Of a stretch of 64,000 nucleotides of DNA, positions 49,122 to 58,192 are shown piece after piece. Source of the DNA: Amaricoccus solimangrovi (GTDB taxonomy: Bacteria > Pseudomonadota > Alphaproteobacteria > Rhodobacterales > Rhodobacteraceae); assembly GCF_006385685.1 (NCBI RefSeq), contig NZ_VFRP01000009.1:62001-126000 (forward strand), read 5' to 3'. The notes beneath the pieces are model-generated. The model worked only from the letters and a program-made list of their open reading frames with translations. It did not search any database and was not told the origin of the DNA. Every line of letters starts with the position of its first letter. The stretch's first letter is position 1. A program made the position numbers and the translations under genes.

Positions 49122-50087
49122 CTATTCGAGGATCTCGAGCGTGCCCCGCTCCCGATAGGGCGTCGTCTGGTAGAAGGCGCGGTAGCATTTGGAGAAATGC
49201 GACGGCGAGGCGAAGCCGCAGGCCAGCGCCACGTTGATCACGCTCATCTCGGTCTGCATCAGCAGGTTGCGCGCCTTCTTCAGCCGCAGCTCCATGTAGT
49301 ACCGCTTCGGGCTGCGGTTGAGGTAGCGGCGGAACAGCCGTTCGAGCTGCCGCGTCGACATGCCGACCTCCTCGGCCAGATCGGCGGGGGAGATCGGCTC
49401 CTCGATATGGGTTTCCATCCGGTGCATGACGGTCGAGAGCTTCGGGTGCCGGATGCCGATCCGCGTCGGGATCGACAGCCGCTGCTCGTCGCGGTCGGAG
49501 CGGATCTCGGTATGGATCATCTGGTCGGCGACGAGATTGGCAAGCTCCGTCCCGTGCTTGCGCGCGATCAGCTTCAGCATCAGATCGGTCGAGGCGACCC
49601 CGCCCGCGGCGGTGTAGCGGTTCTGGTCGATCACGTAGACATTCGGCGTCACGTCGATCTCGGGGAAATCCTCGTCGAACCCGACCCGGTTCTCCCAGTG
49701 GATCGTGCAGCGCCGCCCGTCGAGCAGCCCGGCCTCGGCCAGGACCTGCGCGCCGGTGCAGACGGCGCCGATCGCGGCGACCCGCCGGCTCTCGCGCCGG
49801 AGCCAGGTCAGGATCGGCCTGGTGACGCTTTCCTTGACGTCGGAGCCGCCGATCACGATCAGCGTCGTGTCGCGCGTGAGTTCGCCGAGTCCCCCGTCGG
49901 TCTGGATCCGGATCCCGTTCGAGGCCGCCGCGAGCCCGCCCTCCTCGCTCAGCGTGCGCCACTGGTAGAGCGGGCGGCCGGCCATCTTGTTCGCGAGCCT
50001 GAGCGGCTCGACCGCGCTCGCGAAGGCGATCATGGTGAACCGCGGCACCAGCAGAAAGACGAAGGGCTCCGGGCGGCTGTCTGCCAT
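49122..50087 (-). CDS. GlxA-family transcriptional regulator (DJ-1-like plus AraC)
   Basis: This 321-residue protein has an N-terminal DJ-1/PfpI-like domain (FVFLLVPRFTMIAFASAVEPLRLAN, LIVIGGSDV, AIGAVCTGAQVLAEAGLLDGRRCTIHWEN, GGVASTDLMLKLI). A C-terminal AraC domain follows with two helix-turn-helices (SPADLAEEVGMSTRQLERLFRRYL and INVALACGFASPSHFSKCYRAFY). It resembles GbdR, the glycine betaine regulator, but the inducer cannot be told from sequence. The ATG at 50087 was preferred over the one at 50147. It is divergent from the DAHP synthase gene across 173 bp. Confidence 0.92.
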   Translation of the reverse strand: MADSRPEPFVFLLVPRFTMIAFASAVEPLRLANKMAGRPLYQWRTLSEEGGLAAASNGIRIQTDGGLGELTRDTTLIVIGGSDVKESVTRPILTWLRRESRRVAAIGAVCTGAQVLAEAGLLDGRRCTIHWENRVGFDEDFPEIDVTPNVYVIDQNRYTAAGGVASTDLMLKLIARKHGTELANLVADQMIHTEIRSDRDEQRLSIPTRIGIRHPKLSTVMHRMETHIEEPISPADLAEEVGMSTRQLERLFRRYLNRSPKRYYMELRLKKARNLLMQTEMSVINVALACGFASPSHFSKCYRAFYQTTPYRERGTLEILE

Positions 50088-50260
50088 CGGCTGGGACTCG
50101 TTCCTGGCGTGGAAGGGCGATCGTGCCGAACGTCTAGTGTCTCGCACCGGGCCTCGCGGTCAAGGGGCATCGTGGCTCCCGCGGCGGGGGGATGGTAAAA
50201 GCCGCGTGGCTGGTCTATGCAGCGCGCAATTTTCCGCCCACGACCCCGGGAGCGAAGACC

Positions 50261-51631
50261 ATGTGTGCTGACTGGACCCGATCCGACTGGCGCTCGAAGC
50301 CGCGGGTACAGATGCCCGACTACCCCGACGCCGCCGCGCTTCACGCGGTGGAGCGCGAGCTCGCCTCCTATCCTCCGCTCGTCTTCGCCGGCGAGACCCG
50401 GAAGCTGCGCGCGCAGCTCGCCGAGGTCGCCGAGGGGCGCGCCTTCCTGCTCCAGGGCGGCGATTGCGCGGAGAGCTTCGGCGCGTTCAAGGCCGACATC
50501 ATCCGCGACACGTTCAAGGTGATGCTGCAGATGGCCGTGGTCCTCACCTTCGGGGCGAAATGCCCGGTGGTGAAGATCGGCCGCATGGCGGGGCAGTTCG
50601 CCAAGCCGCGCTCGGCGCCGATGGAGTCGGTGGGCGGCGTGGAACTGCCGAGCTACCGCGGCGACATCATCAACGATTTCGAGTTCACCGCCGCGGCGCG
50701 GATCCCCGATCCGAACCGCATGCTGCGCGCCTATACCCAGGCCGCGGGCACGCTGAACCTCCTGCGCGCCTTCAGCCAGGGCGGCTACGCCGACATCACC
50801 CGCGTGCACTCCTGGACGCTCGACTTCACCGCCGGCCAGCCCGGCTACGAGCAGTACCACAAGCTCGCGAACCGGATCTCGGACGCGCTCGACTTCATGC
50901 AGGCGGCGGGCGTGAGCCCGGAGACCGCCGACACGCTGCACCGCGTCGACTACTACACCAGCCACGAGGCGCTGCTGCTCGAATACGAGGAGGCGCTCTG
51001 CCGCATCGACTCGACGACGGGCATCCCGGTCGCGGGTTCGGGCCACATGATCTGGATCGGCGACCGCACCCGCCAGCCGGACGGCGCGCATGTCGAGTTC
51101 TGCCGCGGCGTGCAGAACCCGCTCGGGCTGAAATGCGGCCCGTCGATCTCGGAAAGCGACCTGCTGCGGCTGATCGACCGGCTGAACCCGGCGAACGAGG
51201 CCGGGCGGCTGACACTGATCGCGCGCTTCGGCGCGGGCCAGGTCGGCGAGCATCTGCCGCGCCTCATCCGCGCGGTCGAGCGCGAGGGCCGCAAGGTGGT
51301 CTGGTCCTGCGATCCGATGCACGGCAACACGGTGAAGTCGGAGTCGGGCTACAAGACCCGGCCCTTCGAGCGGGTGCTGCGCGAGGTGCGGGAATTCTTC
51401 GCGATCCACGCGGCCGAGGGCACCTATCCCGGCGGCGTGCATTTCGAGATGACCGGGCAGGACGTGACCGAATGCACCGGCGGCGTGCGCGCGGTCCGCG
51501 ACGAGAACCTGCGCGACCGCTACCACACCGCCTGCGATCCGAGGCTGAACGCGAGCCAGTCGCTGGAACTCGCCTTCCTCGTGGCGCAGGAACTGCACAA
51601 CCGCCTCCAGGCGCAGCGCGCGGCGGGCTGA
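50261..51631 (+). CDS. aroG: 3-deoxy-7-phosphoheptulonate synthase, class II
   Basis: This 456-residue plant-like (type II) DAHP synthase catalyses the first step of the shikimate pathway from PEP and erythrose-4-phosphate. It shows [114 protein letters not shown] and TECTGG. The start at 50261 ([11 protein letters not shown]) was chosen over the longer frame by family alignment. serB follows after 6 bp. Confidence 0.96.
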   Translation: MCADWTRSDWRSKPRVQMPDYPDAAALHAVERELASYPPLVFAGETRKLRAQLAEVAEGRAFLLQGGDCAESFGAFKADIIRDTFKVMLQMAVVLTFGAKCPVVKIGRMAGQFAKPRSAPMESVGGVELPSYRGDIINDFEFTAAARIPDPNRMLRAYTQAAGTLNLLRAFSQGGYADITRVHSWTLDFTAGQPGYEQYHKLANRISDALDFMQAAGVSPETADTLHRVDYYTSHEALLLEYEEALCRIDSTTGIPVAGSGHMIWIGDRTRQPDGAHVEFCRGVQNPLGLKCGPSISESDLLRLIDRLNPANEAGRLTLIARFGAGQVGEHLPRLIRAVEREGRKVVWSCDPMHGNTVKSESGYKTRPFERVLREVREFFAIHAAEGTYPGGVHFEMTGQDVTECTGGVRAVRDENLRDRYHTACDPRLNASQSLELAFLVAQELHNRLQAQRAAG

Positions 51632-51637
51632 GCGGGC

Positions 51638-52519
51638 GTGAGCGTGGAGCATGTCCTGGTCCTGACGGCGGCGGCGGACCTGCCCGACGCCGCCATCGAC
51701 CTGATGGCGGAAACCGTGAACGGCGCCGGGGGCGCGGCGGGCGAGACCCGGCGCCTCGCGGCGGGCGCGGTCGAACTCGACCTCGCGCGGCGCCCGGCGC
51801 CGGGAGCGATGGGCGAATTCGCCGCGCGGATCGGGATCGACGCCAACCTCGTCCCGTCCGCGAACCGCCGCAAGCGGCTGCTGATCGCGGACATGGATTC
51901 CACGATCATCGACGTGGAATGCATCGACGAACTCGCGGATTTCGCCGGCGTGAAGCCGATGGTGGCCGAGATCACCGAACGGGCGATGCGGGGCGAACTC
52001 GATTTCGAGGCGGCGCTGCGCGCCCGCGTGGCGCTGCTGCGCGGACTGCCCGCCGGCACGCTCGGGCAATGCTACGAGGCGCGGGTGCGGCTCAATCCGG
52101 GCGCGCGGGTGCTCGCGCGGACCATGGCCGCGCTCGGCGCGGAGACCGCGCTCGTCTCGGGTGGCTTCACCTTCTTCTCCGAACGCGTCGCCCGGGCGGC
52201 GGGCTTCGCCTACAACCAGGCCAACACGCTGCTGACCGAGGACGGGGTGCTGACCGGCGAGGTCGCCGACCCGATTCTCGGGCGGGAAGCGAAGCGCGCC
52301 GCGCTGGCGCGGCTGTCGGCGGATTTCGGACCGGAGGGCGCGATCGCCGTCGGCGACGGAGCGAACGATCTCGACATGGTCACCGCCGCCGGGCTCGGCG
52401 TCGCCTATCGCGCGAAACCCGCGCTGGCGGAGGCGGCCGACGCGCGGATCGAGCATTCCGACCTGACCGCGCTGCTCGCGCTGCAGGGCATTCCGGAGAC
52501 CGAATGGGTCCGGGACTGA
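51638..52519 (+). CDS. serB: Phosphoserine phosphatase
   Basis: This 293-residue HAD enzyme completes serine synthesis. An N-terminal regulatory-like region (residues 1-80) precedes the core: RLLIADMDSTIIDVECIDELADFAG (motif I), ALLRGLP, LVSGGFTFFSERVA (motif II), GREAKRAAL and AVGDGANDLDMVTAAGLGVAYRAKP (motif IV). The start is GTG at 51638, 6 bp after the DAHP synthase stop, so the two are probably one transcript linking aromatic and serine amino acid synthesis. Confidence 0.96.
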   Translation: MSVEHVLVLTAAADLPDAAIDLMAETVNGAGGAAGETRRLAAGAVELDLARRPAPGAMGEFAARIGIDANLVPSANRRKRLLIADMDSTIIDVECIDELADFAGVKPMVAEITERAMRGELDFEAALRARVALLRGLPAGTLGQCYEARVRLNPGARVLARTMAALGAETALVSGGFTFFSERVARAAGFAYNQANTLLTEDGVLTGEVADPILGREAKRAALARLSADFGPEGAIAVGDGANDLDMVTAAGLGVAYRAKPALAEAADARIEHSDLTALLALQGIPETEWVRD

Positions 52520-52594
52520 GCGATCGCCGGCCGATCTCCGAACAAAGCGGGAACGCCCTTCCCTTCCCCGCGATTCATCCTTAATTTGCCCGAA

Positions 52595-54955
52595 ATGAAC
52601 GGTGACTGGATCGACGAGGCGGAAGCGTTCGAGGCGGCGGAGACGCGGCCCCTGTCCGCGCGCGCCGCGGCCGCGCGGCCGACCCCCTATCTCGACGGGC
52701 TGAACGAGGAACAGCGGGCGGCCGTCGAGACGCTGGAGGGGCCGGTTCTGGTGCTCGCGGGCGCGGGCACGGGCAAGACGCGCGCGCTCACCACGCGGAT
52801 CGCGCATCTGATCGCGACCGGACGGGCGCGGCCGAACGAGGTGCTGGCCGTCACCTTCACCAACAAGGCCGCGCGCGAGATGCGCCACCGCGTCGGCGGG
52901 CTCGTCGGCGCGGTGGTGGAGGGGATGCCCTGGCTCGGCACCTTCCATTCGCTCTCGGTGAAGATCCTGCGCCGGCACGCGGAACTGGTCGGGCTGAAGT
53001 CGAACTTCACCATCCTCGACACCGACGACCAGATCCGCCTCATGCGCCAGATCGTCCAGGCGGAGCGGATCGACGAGAAGCGCTGGCCCCCCCGGATGCT
53101 GGCGAGCCTGATCGACGGCTGGAAGAACCGCGCGCTGACGCCGGAGCGGGTGCCGAGTTCGGAGGCGAGCGCCTACGCGCACCGGGGCACGGAGCTCTAC
53201 GCCGCCTATCAGGAGCGGCTGCGCACGCTCAACGCCTGCGATTTCGGCGACCTGCTGCTGCATGTGGTGGGGATCTTCCAGAACCACCCGGACGTGCTCG
53301 ACCGCTACCAGTCCTGGTTCCGCTACATCCTCGTCGACGAATACCAAGACACGAACGTCGCGCAGTATCTCTGGCTGCGGCTTCTCGCCGGACGGCATCG
53401 CAACATCTGCTGCGTCGGCGACGACGACCAGTCGATCTACGGCTGGCGCGGCGCCGAGGTGGAGAACATCCTGCGCTTCGAGAAGGATTTCCCGGGCGCG
53501 AAGGTGATCCGGCTCGAACGCAACTACCGCTCCACGCCCCATATCCTCGCCGCCGCCTCGGGCGTCATCGCCGCGAACGAGAGCCGGCTCGGCAAGACGC
53601 TCTGGACCGACGTCGCGAAGGGCGAGAAGCTCCGGCTGATCGGGCATTGGGACGGAGAGGAGGAGGCGCGCTGGATCGGCGAGGAGATCGAGGCCTTCAC
53701 CCGCGGCACCCGGGGGGCCGAGCCGGTACCGGCGGATGCAATCGCGATTCTCGTGCGCGCCACGCATCAGATGCGCGCCTTCGAGGACCGCTTCCTGACG
53801 ATCGGCCTGCCCTACCGCGTGATCGGCGGCCCGCGCTTCTACGAGCGGCAGGAGATCCGCGACGCGATGGCCTATTTCCGCGTCGCGGTCTCGCCCGACG
53901 ACGGCCTCGCCTTCGAGCGGATCGTGAACGTGCCGAAACGCGGCCTCGGCGACAAGGCGGTGCAGGAGATCAACCGCGTCGCCCGCGAGAACGGGATCAG
54001 CCTGCTGGAGGCGGCGCGCGCGCTCGCCGCCGAACGCGGGCTCTCGGCGCGCGCCTGCGGCCAGCTCGGCGCGCTGGTCGCGGATTTCGACCGCTGGCAC
54101 GCGCTCGCCCGGGAGGGAGAGGATCATGTCGGGCTCGCCGAGGCGATCCTGGAGGAATCGGGCTACACCCAGATGTGGCAGGCCGAGAAATCGCCCGACG
54201 CCGCCGGCCGGCTCGAGAACCTCAAGGAGCTGGTGAAGGGGCTCGGGGAGTTCGAGAACCTTCAGGGCTTCCTCGAACATGTCAGCCTCGTGATGGACAA
54301 CGAGCAGGACGAGGGGGCGCGGAAGGTCTCGATCATGACGCTGCACGCGGCGAAGGGGCTGGAATTTCCCTGCGTCTTCCTGCCGGGGTGGGAGGACGGA
54401 CTCTTCCCGTCGCAGCGGGCGATGGACGAGAGCGGGCTGAAGGGGCTCGAGGAGGAGCGCCGGCTCGCCTATGTCGGCATCACCCGCGCGCGGCGCTTCT
54501 GCACGATCAGCTTCGCGGCGAACCGGCGGGTCTACAACCAGTGGCAATCCGCCCTGCCCTCGCGCTTCATCGACGAACTGCCGGCCGCGCATGTCGAGGT
54601 GCTGACCCCGCCCGGCCTCTACGGCGGCGGCTACGGCGCCGCCTCGCCCGCGCCGATGAGCACGCTCGCCGACCGCGCGGCGGAGGCGGATGTATACGAT
54701 TCGCCCGGCTGGAAGCGGATGCGCGCCCGGGCCGAGTCGCGGCCGGTCTCCCAGCCGCGGGAGGCGCGCGACATGGTGATCGACGCGACCGCCGTGCCCG
54801 CCTTCGCGGCGGGCGACCGGGTGTTCCACCAGAAATTCGGCTATGGCGTGGTGCGGCGGGTGGAAGGCGACAAGCTTGCCATCGACTTCGAGAAGGCCGG
54901 ATCGAAGAACATCGTCGCGCGTTTCGTCGTGGCCGCGGACGACATCCCGTTCTGA
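52595..54955 (+). CDS. uvrD: UvrD/PcrA-type ATP-dependent DNA helicase
   Basis: This 786-residue superfamily 1 helicase acts in nucleotide excision and mismatch repair. Motifs in order are LNEEQRAAVET (Q motif), LVLAGAGTGKTRAL (Walker A), VTFTNKAAREM, GTFHSLSVKILRRH, ILVDEYQDTN (motif II), GDDDQSIYGWRGA (III), RLERNYRS (IV), MTLHAAKGLEF (V) and EERRLAYVGITRAR (VI). The C-terminus has a Tudor-like RNA-polymerase-binding segment (GDRVFHQKFGYGVVRRVEGDKLAIDF). The start is ATG at 52595; an in-frame TTG at 52586 is possible. Neither has a clear ribosome binding site. Confidence 0.96.
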   Translation: MNGDWIDEAEAFEAAETRPLSARAAAARPTPYLDGLNEEQRAAVETLEGPVLVLAGAGTGKTRALTTRIAHLIATGRARPNEVLAVTFTNKAAREMRHRVGGLVGAVVEGMPWLGTFHSLSVKILRRHAELVGLKSNFTILDTDDQIRLMRQIVQAERIDEKRWPPRMLASLIDGWKNRALTPERVPSSEASAYAHRGTELYAAYQERLRTLNACDFGDLLLHVVGIFQNHPDVLDRYQSWFRYILVDEYQDTNVAQYLWLRLLAGRHRNICCVGDDDQSIYGWRGAEVENILRFEKDFPGAKVIRLERNYRSTPHILAAASGVIAANESRLGKTLWTDVAKGEKLRLIGHWDGEEEARWIGEEIEAFTRGTRGAEPVPADAIAILVRATHQMRAFEDRFLTIGLPYRVIGGPRFYERQEIRDAMAYFRVAVSPDDGLAFERIVNVPKRGLGDKAVQEINRVARENGISLLEAARALAAERGLSARACGQLGALVADFDRWHALAREGEDHVGLAEAILEESGYTQMWQAEKSPDAAGRLENLKELVKGLGEFENLQGFLEHVSLVMDNEQDEGARKVSIMTLHAAKGLEFPCVFLPGWEDGLFPSQRAMDESGLKGLEEERRLAYVGITRARRFCTISFAANRRVYNQWQSALPSRFIDELPAAHVEVLTPPGLYGGGYGAASPAPMSTLADRAAEADVYDSPGWKRMRARAESRPVSQPREARDMVIDATAVPAFAAGDRVFHQKFGYGVVRRVEGDKLAIDFEKAGSKNIVARFVVAADDIPF

Positions 54956-54994
54956 CCGGCCGGCGCCCTTTTCCCGACATCCTGGCCCGAACGC

Positions 54995-55023
54995 AAAAAA
55001 AGAGCCGGACCGAAGTCCGGCTC
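54995..55023 (-). terminator. Canonical intrinsic terminator of the DUF1127-small RNA unit
   Basis: On the minus strand the 9-bp stem GAGCCGGAC/GTCCGGCTC closes a TTCG tetraloop and is followed by seven T residues. It is the most textbook terminator in the window. It may also act weakly on the plus strand for uvrD. Confidence 0.88.
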
Positions 55024-55079
55024 AGTTTGGGAGGAAACTGAAAGGGGCGCCGCGCGGGGCCGCGCCCGGAAATTTGGGA
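54995..55079 (-). ncRNA. Predicted CcsR/cuckoo-like anti-Shine-Dalgarno small RNA
   Basis: Directly after the DUF1127 stop, the minus strand reads a hairpin with stem CAGTTT/AAACTG (55023-55040) and loop CCTCCC, then the strong terminator. A further GC hairpin (GGGCGC/GCGCCC, 55045-55067) lies between the stop and this loop. Small RNAs with a CCUCC-type loop behind DUF1127 genes are known in alphaproteobacteria, including the CcsR RNAs of Rhodobacter sphaeroides, where they are cut from the messenger and act in stress responses. Here there is one such hairpin rather than a tandem set. The 5' end is a guess. Confidence 0.6.
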
Positions 55080-55292
55080 TCAGCGGCCGTAGACGCTGTC
55101 GTAGGCGATCTCGCGGATCGAGTAGCGGGAGATGCCGAGATCGCGCAGTTCGCGGTCGTTGAGCGCGCGCAGCTCGGTCAGCGTGCGCAGAAAGAGCCGG
55201 TAGTCGGCGACCGCCCTGGCAATCGCGGAGAAGAGGCCGTGGCCGAAGCCGCTGGTGGTGGTGGCCGAGGGGAAGTTGATGACCTGCGCCAT
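55080..55292 (-). CDS. DUF1127 (YjiS-like) small protein
   Basis: This 70-residue basic protein has the DUF1127 motif near its C-terminus: TELRALNDRELRDLGISRYSIREIAYDSVYGR. The N-terminal 25 residues are Ser/Thr/Gly-rich. Such proteins are stress-induced in Rhodobacter, and some act as RNA-binding factors that help mature small RNAs encoded in their 3' UTR. That role is possible here because a CCTCCC-loop hairpin and a terminator follow at once. The start at 55292 has GAAGGAC upstream. The 5' leader is long if the promoter at about 55484-55511 is right. Confidence 0.88.
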   Translation of the reverse strand: MAQVINFPSATTTSGFGHGLFSAIARAVADYRLFLRTLTELRALNDRELRDLGISRYSIREIAYDSVYGR

Positions 55293-55778
55293 GTTCGTCT
55301 GTCCTTCGTCTGGTCCCGGGGAGCCCTCTCCGCCGGGGTTCTGTTGCTGCTCGACGCCGCCCGTCGGGGCTCCGGCGTCCTGGTTCCGCGAAAGCTCCGA
55401 TCCGGTGGCCGACACGCGCCTTGCTTGTGTCCGCCGTCTTTCGTCGTCTTTCGCTTTTGAGCGTTCCCGTGTTGTTGCAATGCAAAATAAACGATTGCGC
55501 CTTTCGCGCAATCGCCATTCCTGGAAGGCCGCCATGCAATGGGTGCATGCCTCTTAACGCCTTGTTCAACAAAGCATTAACCGGCGATATTCCGCCGGTT
55601 CCCGCGATCACGTGGTTATTCCCGGGGCGCTTTCGCGCCGATGGCGCATGAGCCGGCAAACGAACATTCATGAAAATCGCTCGCGCGACCGCGCCGCTCT
55701 CCCGCCGAACCGCCCTTGTCTCCGCCGCGGGGCGGAGCGATCTTCCGCGCGAAGCGCCGGCGCGAGCCGGGAATAGAG
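55293..55778. other. Divergent intergenic region between the DUF1127 and mrp genes
   Basis: The longest gene-free stretch in the window (486 bp), AT-richer at 55470-55600. It holds perfect inverted repeats TTGCA-N1-TGCAA (55475-55485), CGATTGCGC-N5-GCGCAATCG (55492-55514), ATGCA-N5-TGCAT (55534-55548), AACCGGCG-N6-CGCCGGTT (55579-55600) and GGCGC-N4-GCGCC (55626-55639). A short direct repeat CGTCTTTCG occurs at 55435 and 55445. I see no convincing gene. Confidence 0.7.
55484..55511 (-). promoter_or_regulatory. Candidate promoter for the DUF1127 gene
   Basis: On the minus strand TTGCGC is separated by 16 nt from TATTTT. The -35 element is one arm of the 9-bp inverted repeat at 55492-55514, so a bound protein or a hairpin could interfere. 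The sigma factor cannot be named; an RpoH-type promoter is plausible given the gene family. Confidence 0.35.
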
Positions 55779-56873
55779 ATGAAAGCAAGCGTGATGCCCG
55801 TGACAAAAGACGACGTCCTCTCCGCCCTCGGCGCCGTGCCGATGCCCGGTTCCGGCAAGAGCATCGTCGAGGCGGATGTGCTGCGCGCGGTGACGGTCGA
55901 CGACGGCCGGGTCAGTTTCATTCTCGAGGTGGATCCCGCGCAGGGCGCGGCGCTCGAACCCACGCGGGCGGCGGCCCAGGCGGCGGTCGAGGCGCTGCCC
56001 GGGGTGCGTTCGGTCTCCGCGCTCCTGACCGCGCATGGTCCCGCGCCGAAGGCACCGCCCCCGCCCGACCTCAAGATCGGCCGTCACCCGACGCCCCAGG
56101 CCGGGCCGCGGGCGGTGCCGGGCGTGCGCCGCGTCATCGCCGTCGCCTCCGGCAAGGGTGGCGTGGGGAAATCAACCGTCGCCGCCAATCTCGCCGTGGC
56201 GCTCGCCGCGGAGGGGCGCGCGATCGGCCTGCTCGACGCCGACATCTACGGGCCGAGCCAGCCCCGGATGATGGGCGTCTCGGGACGCCCGCGCTCGCCG
56301 GACGGCAAGACGATCCTGCCGCTCCACAATCACGGCGTCACCATCATGTCGATCGGCCTGATGCTGCGCGAGGGCGAGGCGGTGGTCTGGCGCGGGCCGA
56401 TGCTGATGGGCGCGCTGCAGCAGCTGATGGGCCAGGTCGCTTGGGGCGAACTCGACGCGCTGATCGTCGACCTGCCGCCCGGTACCGGTGACGTGCAGCT
56501 GACGCTGAGCCAGAAATACGAGCTGACCGGCGCCATCCTCGTCTCCACGCCGCAGGACATCGCGCTGCTCGACGCGCGCAAGGCGCTCGACATGTTCGAC
56601 AAGACCAAGGTGCCCGTGATCGGCCTCGTCGAGAACATGTCGAGCTACATCTGCCCGAACTGCGGCCACGAGGCGCATATCTTCGGCCATGGCGGCGCGA
56701 AGGCGGAGGCGGCGCGGCTCGGCCTGCCCTTCCTCGGCGAGGTGCCGCTCGACATCGCGATCCGGCAGGCGGGCGATTCGGGGGTGCCGGCCGTCGCCGC
56801 CCATCCCGAGAGCCCGGAGGCGGAGGCCTTCCGCGCCATCGCCCGGCGGCTGATCAGCGAGGGCGTCGTCTGA
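55779..56873 (+). CDS. mrp: Mrp/ApbC iron-sulfur cluster carrier ATPase
   Basis: This 364-residue protein has an N-terminal MIP18/DUF59 domain (about residues 5-85) and a P-loop ATPase of the MinD family. The ATPase shows VIAVASGKGGVGKSTVAANLAVALA, GLLDADIYGPSQPRMMG, DALIVDLPPGTGDVQLTLSQ, VSTPQDIALLDARKA and VENMSSYICPNCGHEAHIFGHGG, with the CxxC that holds a bridging cluster. It delivers [4Fe-4S] clusters to cytosolic apo-proteins, which could include the iron-sulfur-rich formate dehydrogenase. The start at 55779 or 55794 is undecided. Confidence 0.95.
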   Translation: MKASVMPVTKDDVLSALGAVPMPGSGKSIVEADVLRAVTVDDGRVSFILEVDPAQGAALEPTRAAAQAAVEALPGVRSVSALLTAHGPAPKAPPPPDLKIGRHPTPQAGPRAVPGVRRVIAVASGKGGVGKSTVAANLAVALAAEGRAIGLLDADIYGPSQPRMMGVSGRPRSPDGKTILPLHNHGVTIMSIGLMLREGEAVVWRGPMLMGALQQLMGQVAWGELDALIVDLPPGTGDVQLTLSQKYELTGAILVSTPQDIALLDARKALDMFDKTKVPVIGLVENMSSYICPNCGHEAHIFGHGGAKAEAARLGLPFLGEVPLDIAIRQAGDSGVPAVAAHPESPEAEAFRAIARRLISEGVV

Positions 56874-56998
56874 CATCGCGCCCCTGGCCGCTTGCCCGGC
56901 GCGAATCCGCGGCTATTGTGGCGAAACTGCCTTTCACAGCCTCGCCGGCGGGGATCCGCCCGGTCGGGGGCCGTTCCATGACGGATCAAGGAGCTCTC

Positions 56999-58186
56999 AT
57001 GAAGCGCATTCTGCTCGCGACCGCGGTCTCCGCCGGCCTCGCCTCCGCGGCCGCCGCCGAGCCGGTCAACATCGGCGTCATCCTCGGCTTCACCGGCCCG
57101 CTCGAGTCGATCACGCCGGCCATGGCGGCGAGCGCGGAGATGGCGCTGAAGGAGGCCTCCGATTCGGGCAAGCTGCCGGGCGGGATCACGCTCAATCCGG
57201 TGCGCGCGGATTCGACCTGCATCGACGCCGCCGCCGCCACCACCGCCGCCGAGGGCCTGGTGACGGGCCAGAACGTCGTCGCGATCATGGGCGCGGACTG
57301 TTCCGGCGTCACCACCGCGATCGCGACCAACGTGGCGGTGCCGAAGGGCGTCGTGATGGTCTCGCCCTCCGCGACCTCCCCCGCGCTCTCGAGCCTCGAG
57401 GACAACGGCTATTTCTTCCGCACCGCGCCCTCGGACGCGCGGCAGGGCGAGGTGCTCGCGGATCTCGTCTCGGAGAGCGGCGTGACGGAGGTGGCGGTCA
57501 CCCATACCAACAACGACTATGGCAAGGGGCTCGCCGACAGCTTCCAGGCCGCCTTCGAGGCGAAGGGCGGCAAGGTCGCGATCTCGGCGGCGCATGACGA
57601 CGGCAAGGGCGACTACTCGGCCGAGGTCGCCGCGCTCCAGGCCTCGGGCGCCGACACGCTGATGGTGCTCGGCTACGTCGACCAGGGCGGCCGCGGCATC
57701 GTGCAGGCCGCGCTCGACACCGGCGCCTTCGAGCACTTCTACTTCGGCGACGGCATGTACGGGCAGAGCCTGATCGACGCGGTGGGGTCGGAGATCAACG
57801 GCAAGGTGATCGGCACGCTGCCGGGCGTCGAGGGCGAGGCGGCGGACATCTTCGCGACGCTCGCCAAGGCGCATGACATGGACCCGACCGGCACCTACGT
57901 GCCCGAGAGCTACGACGCCGCCGCGCTGATCGCGCTCTCGATGGCGGCGGCGGGCTCGGCGGACCGGACCGGCATCCGCGACCACATGCTCGACGTCGCG
58001 AACGCGCCCGGCGAGAAGATCTACGCGGGCGAGCTCGCCAAGGCGCTCGACCTCATCGCCCAGGGTCAGGACATCGACTATCAGGGCGCGACCGGCGTGG
58101 AACTGATCGGACCGGGCGAGGCGCGCGGCTCCTACCGCGTCTACGAGATCAAGGACGACGCGCCCGTCACCCTCGGCTACCGGTAG
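56999..58186 (+). CDS. Branched-chain amino acid-type ABC transporter, substrate-binding protein
   Basis: This 395-residue periplasmic protein has a signal peptide (MKRILLATAVSAGLASAAAA, cut near AEP) and a type I periplasmic binding fold. It shows VNIGVILGFTGPLESI, NPVRADSTCIDAAAATTAAEGLV, VVAIMGADCSGVTTAIA, MVSPSATSPALSS, AVTHTNNDYGKGLADSFQAAF and YVPESYDAAALIALSMAAA. This is the LivJ-like family; the actual ligand (amino acid, urea, aromatic acid or other) is not readable. The ATG at 56999 has AAGGAG upstream. It heads a five-gene transporter operon. Confidence 0.92.
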   Translation: MKRILLATAVSAGLASAAAAEPVNIGVILGFTGPLESITPAMAASAEMALKEASDSGKLPGGITLNPVRADSTCIDAAAATTAAEGLVTGQNVVAIMGADCSGVTTAIATNVAVPKGVVMVSPSATSPALSSLEDNGYFFRTAPSDARQGEVLADLVSESGVTEVAVTHTNNDYGKGLADSFQAAFEAKGGKVAISAAHDDGKGDYSAEVAALQASGADTLMVLGYVDQGGRGIVQAALDTGAFEHFYFGDGMYGQSLIDAVGSEINGKVIGTLPGVEGEAADIFATLAKAHDMDPTGTYVPESYDAAALIALSMAAAGSADRTGIRDHMLDVANAPGEKIYAGELAKALDLIAQGQDIDYQGATGVELIGPGEARGSYRVYEIKDDAPVTLGYR

Positions 58187-58192
58187 GCTCCC

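Noticed and set aside
54995-55023. Treating the strong hairpin as the uvrD terminator only
   Set aside because: The seven-residue T run is on the minus strand; on the plus strand only AGTTT follows, so its main role is for the DUF1127 unit.
55293-55778. Short plus-strand frames in the DUF1127-mrp gap
   Set aside because: They have no family similarity, no ribosome binding site, and overlap the inverted repeats and the likely promoter.
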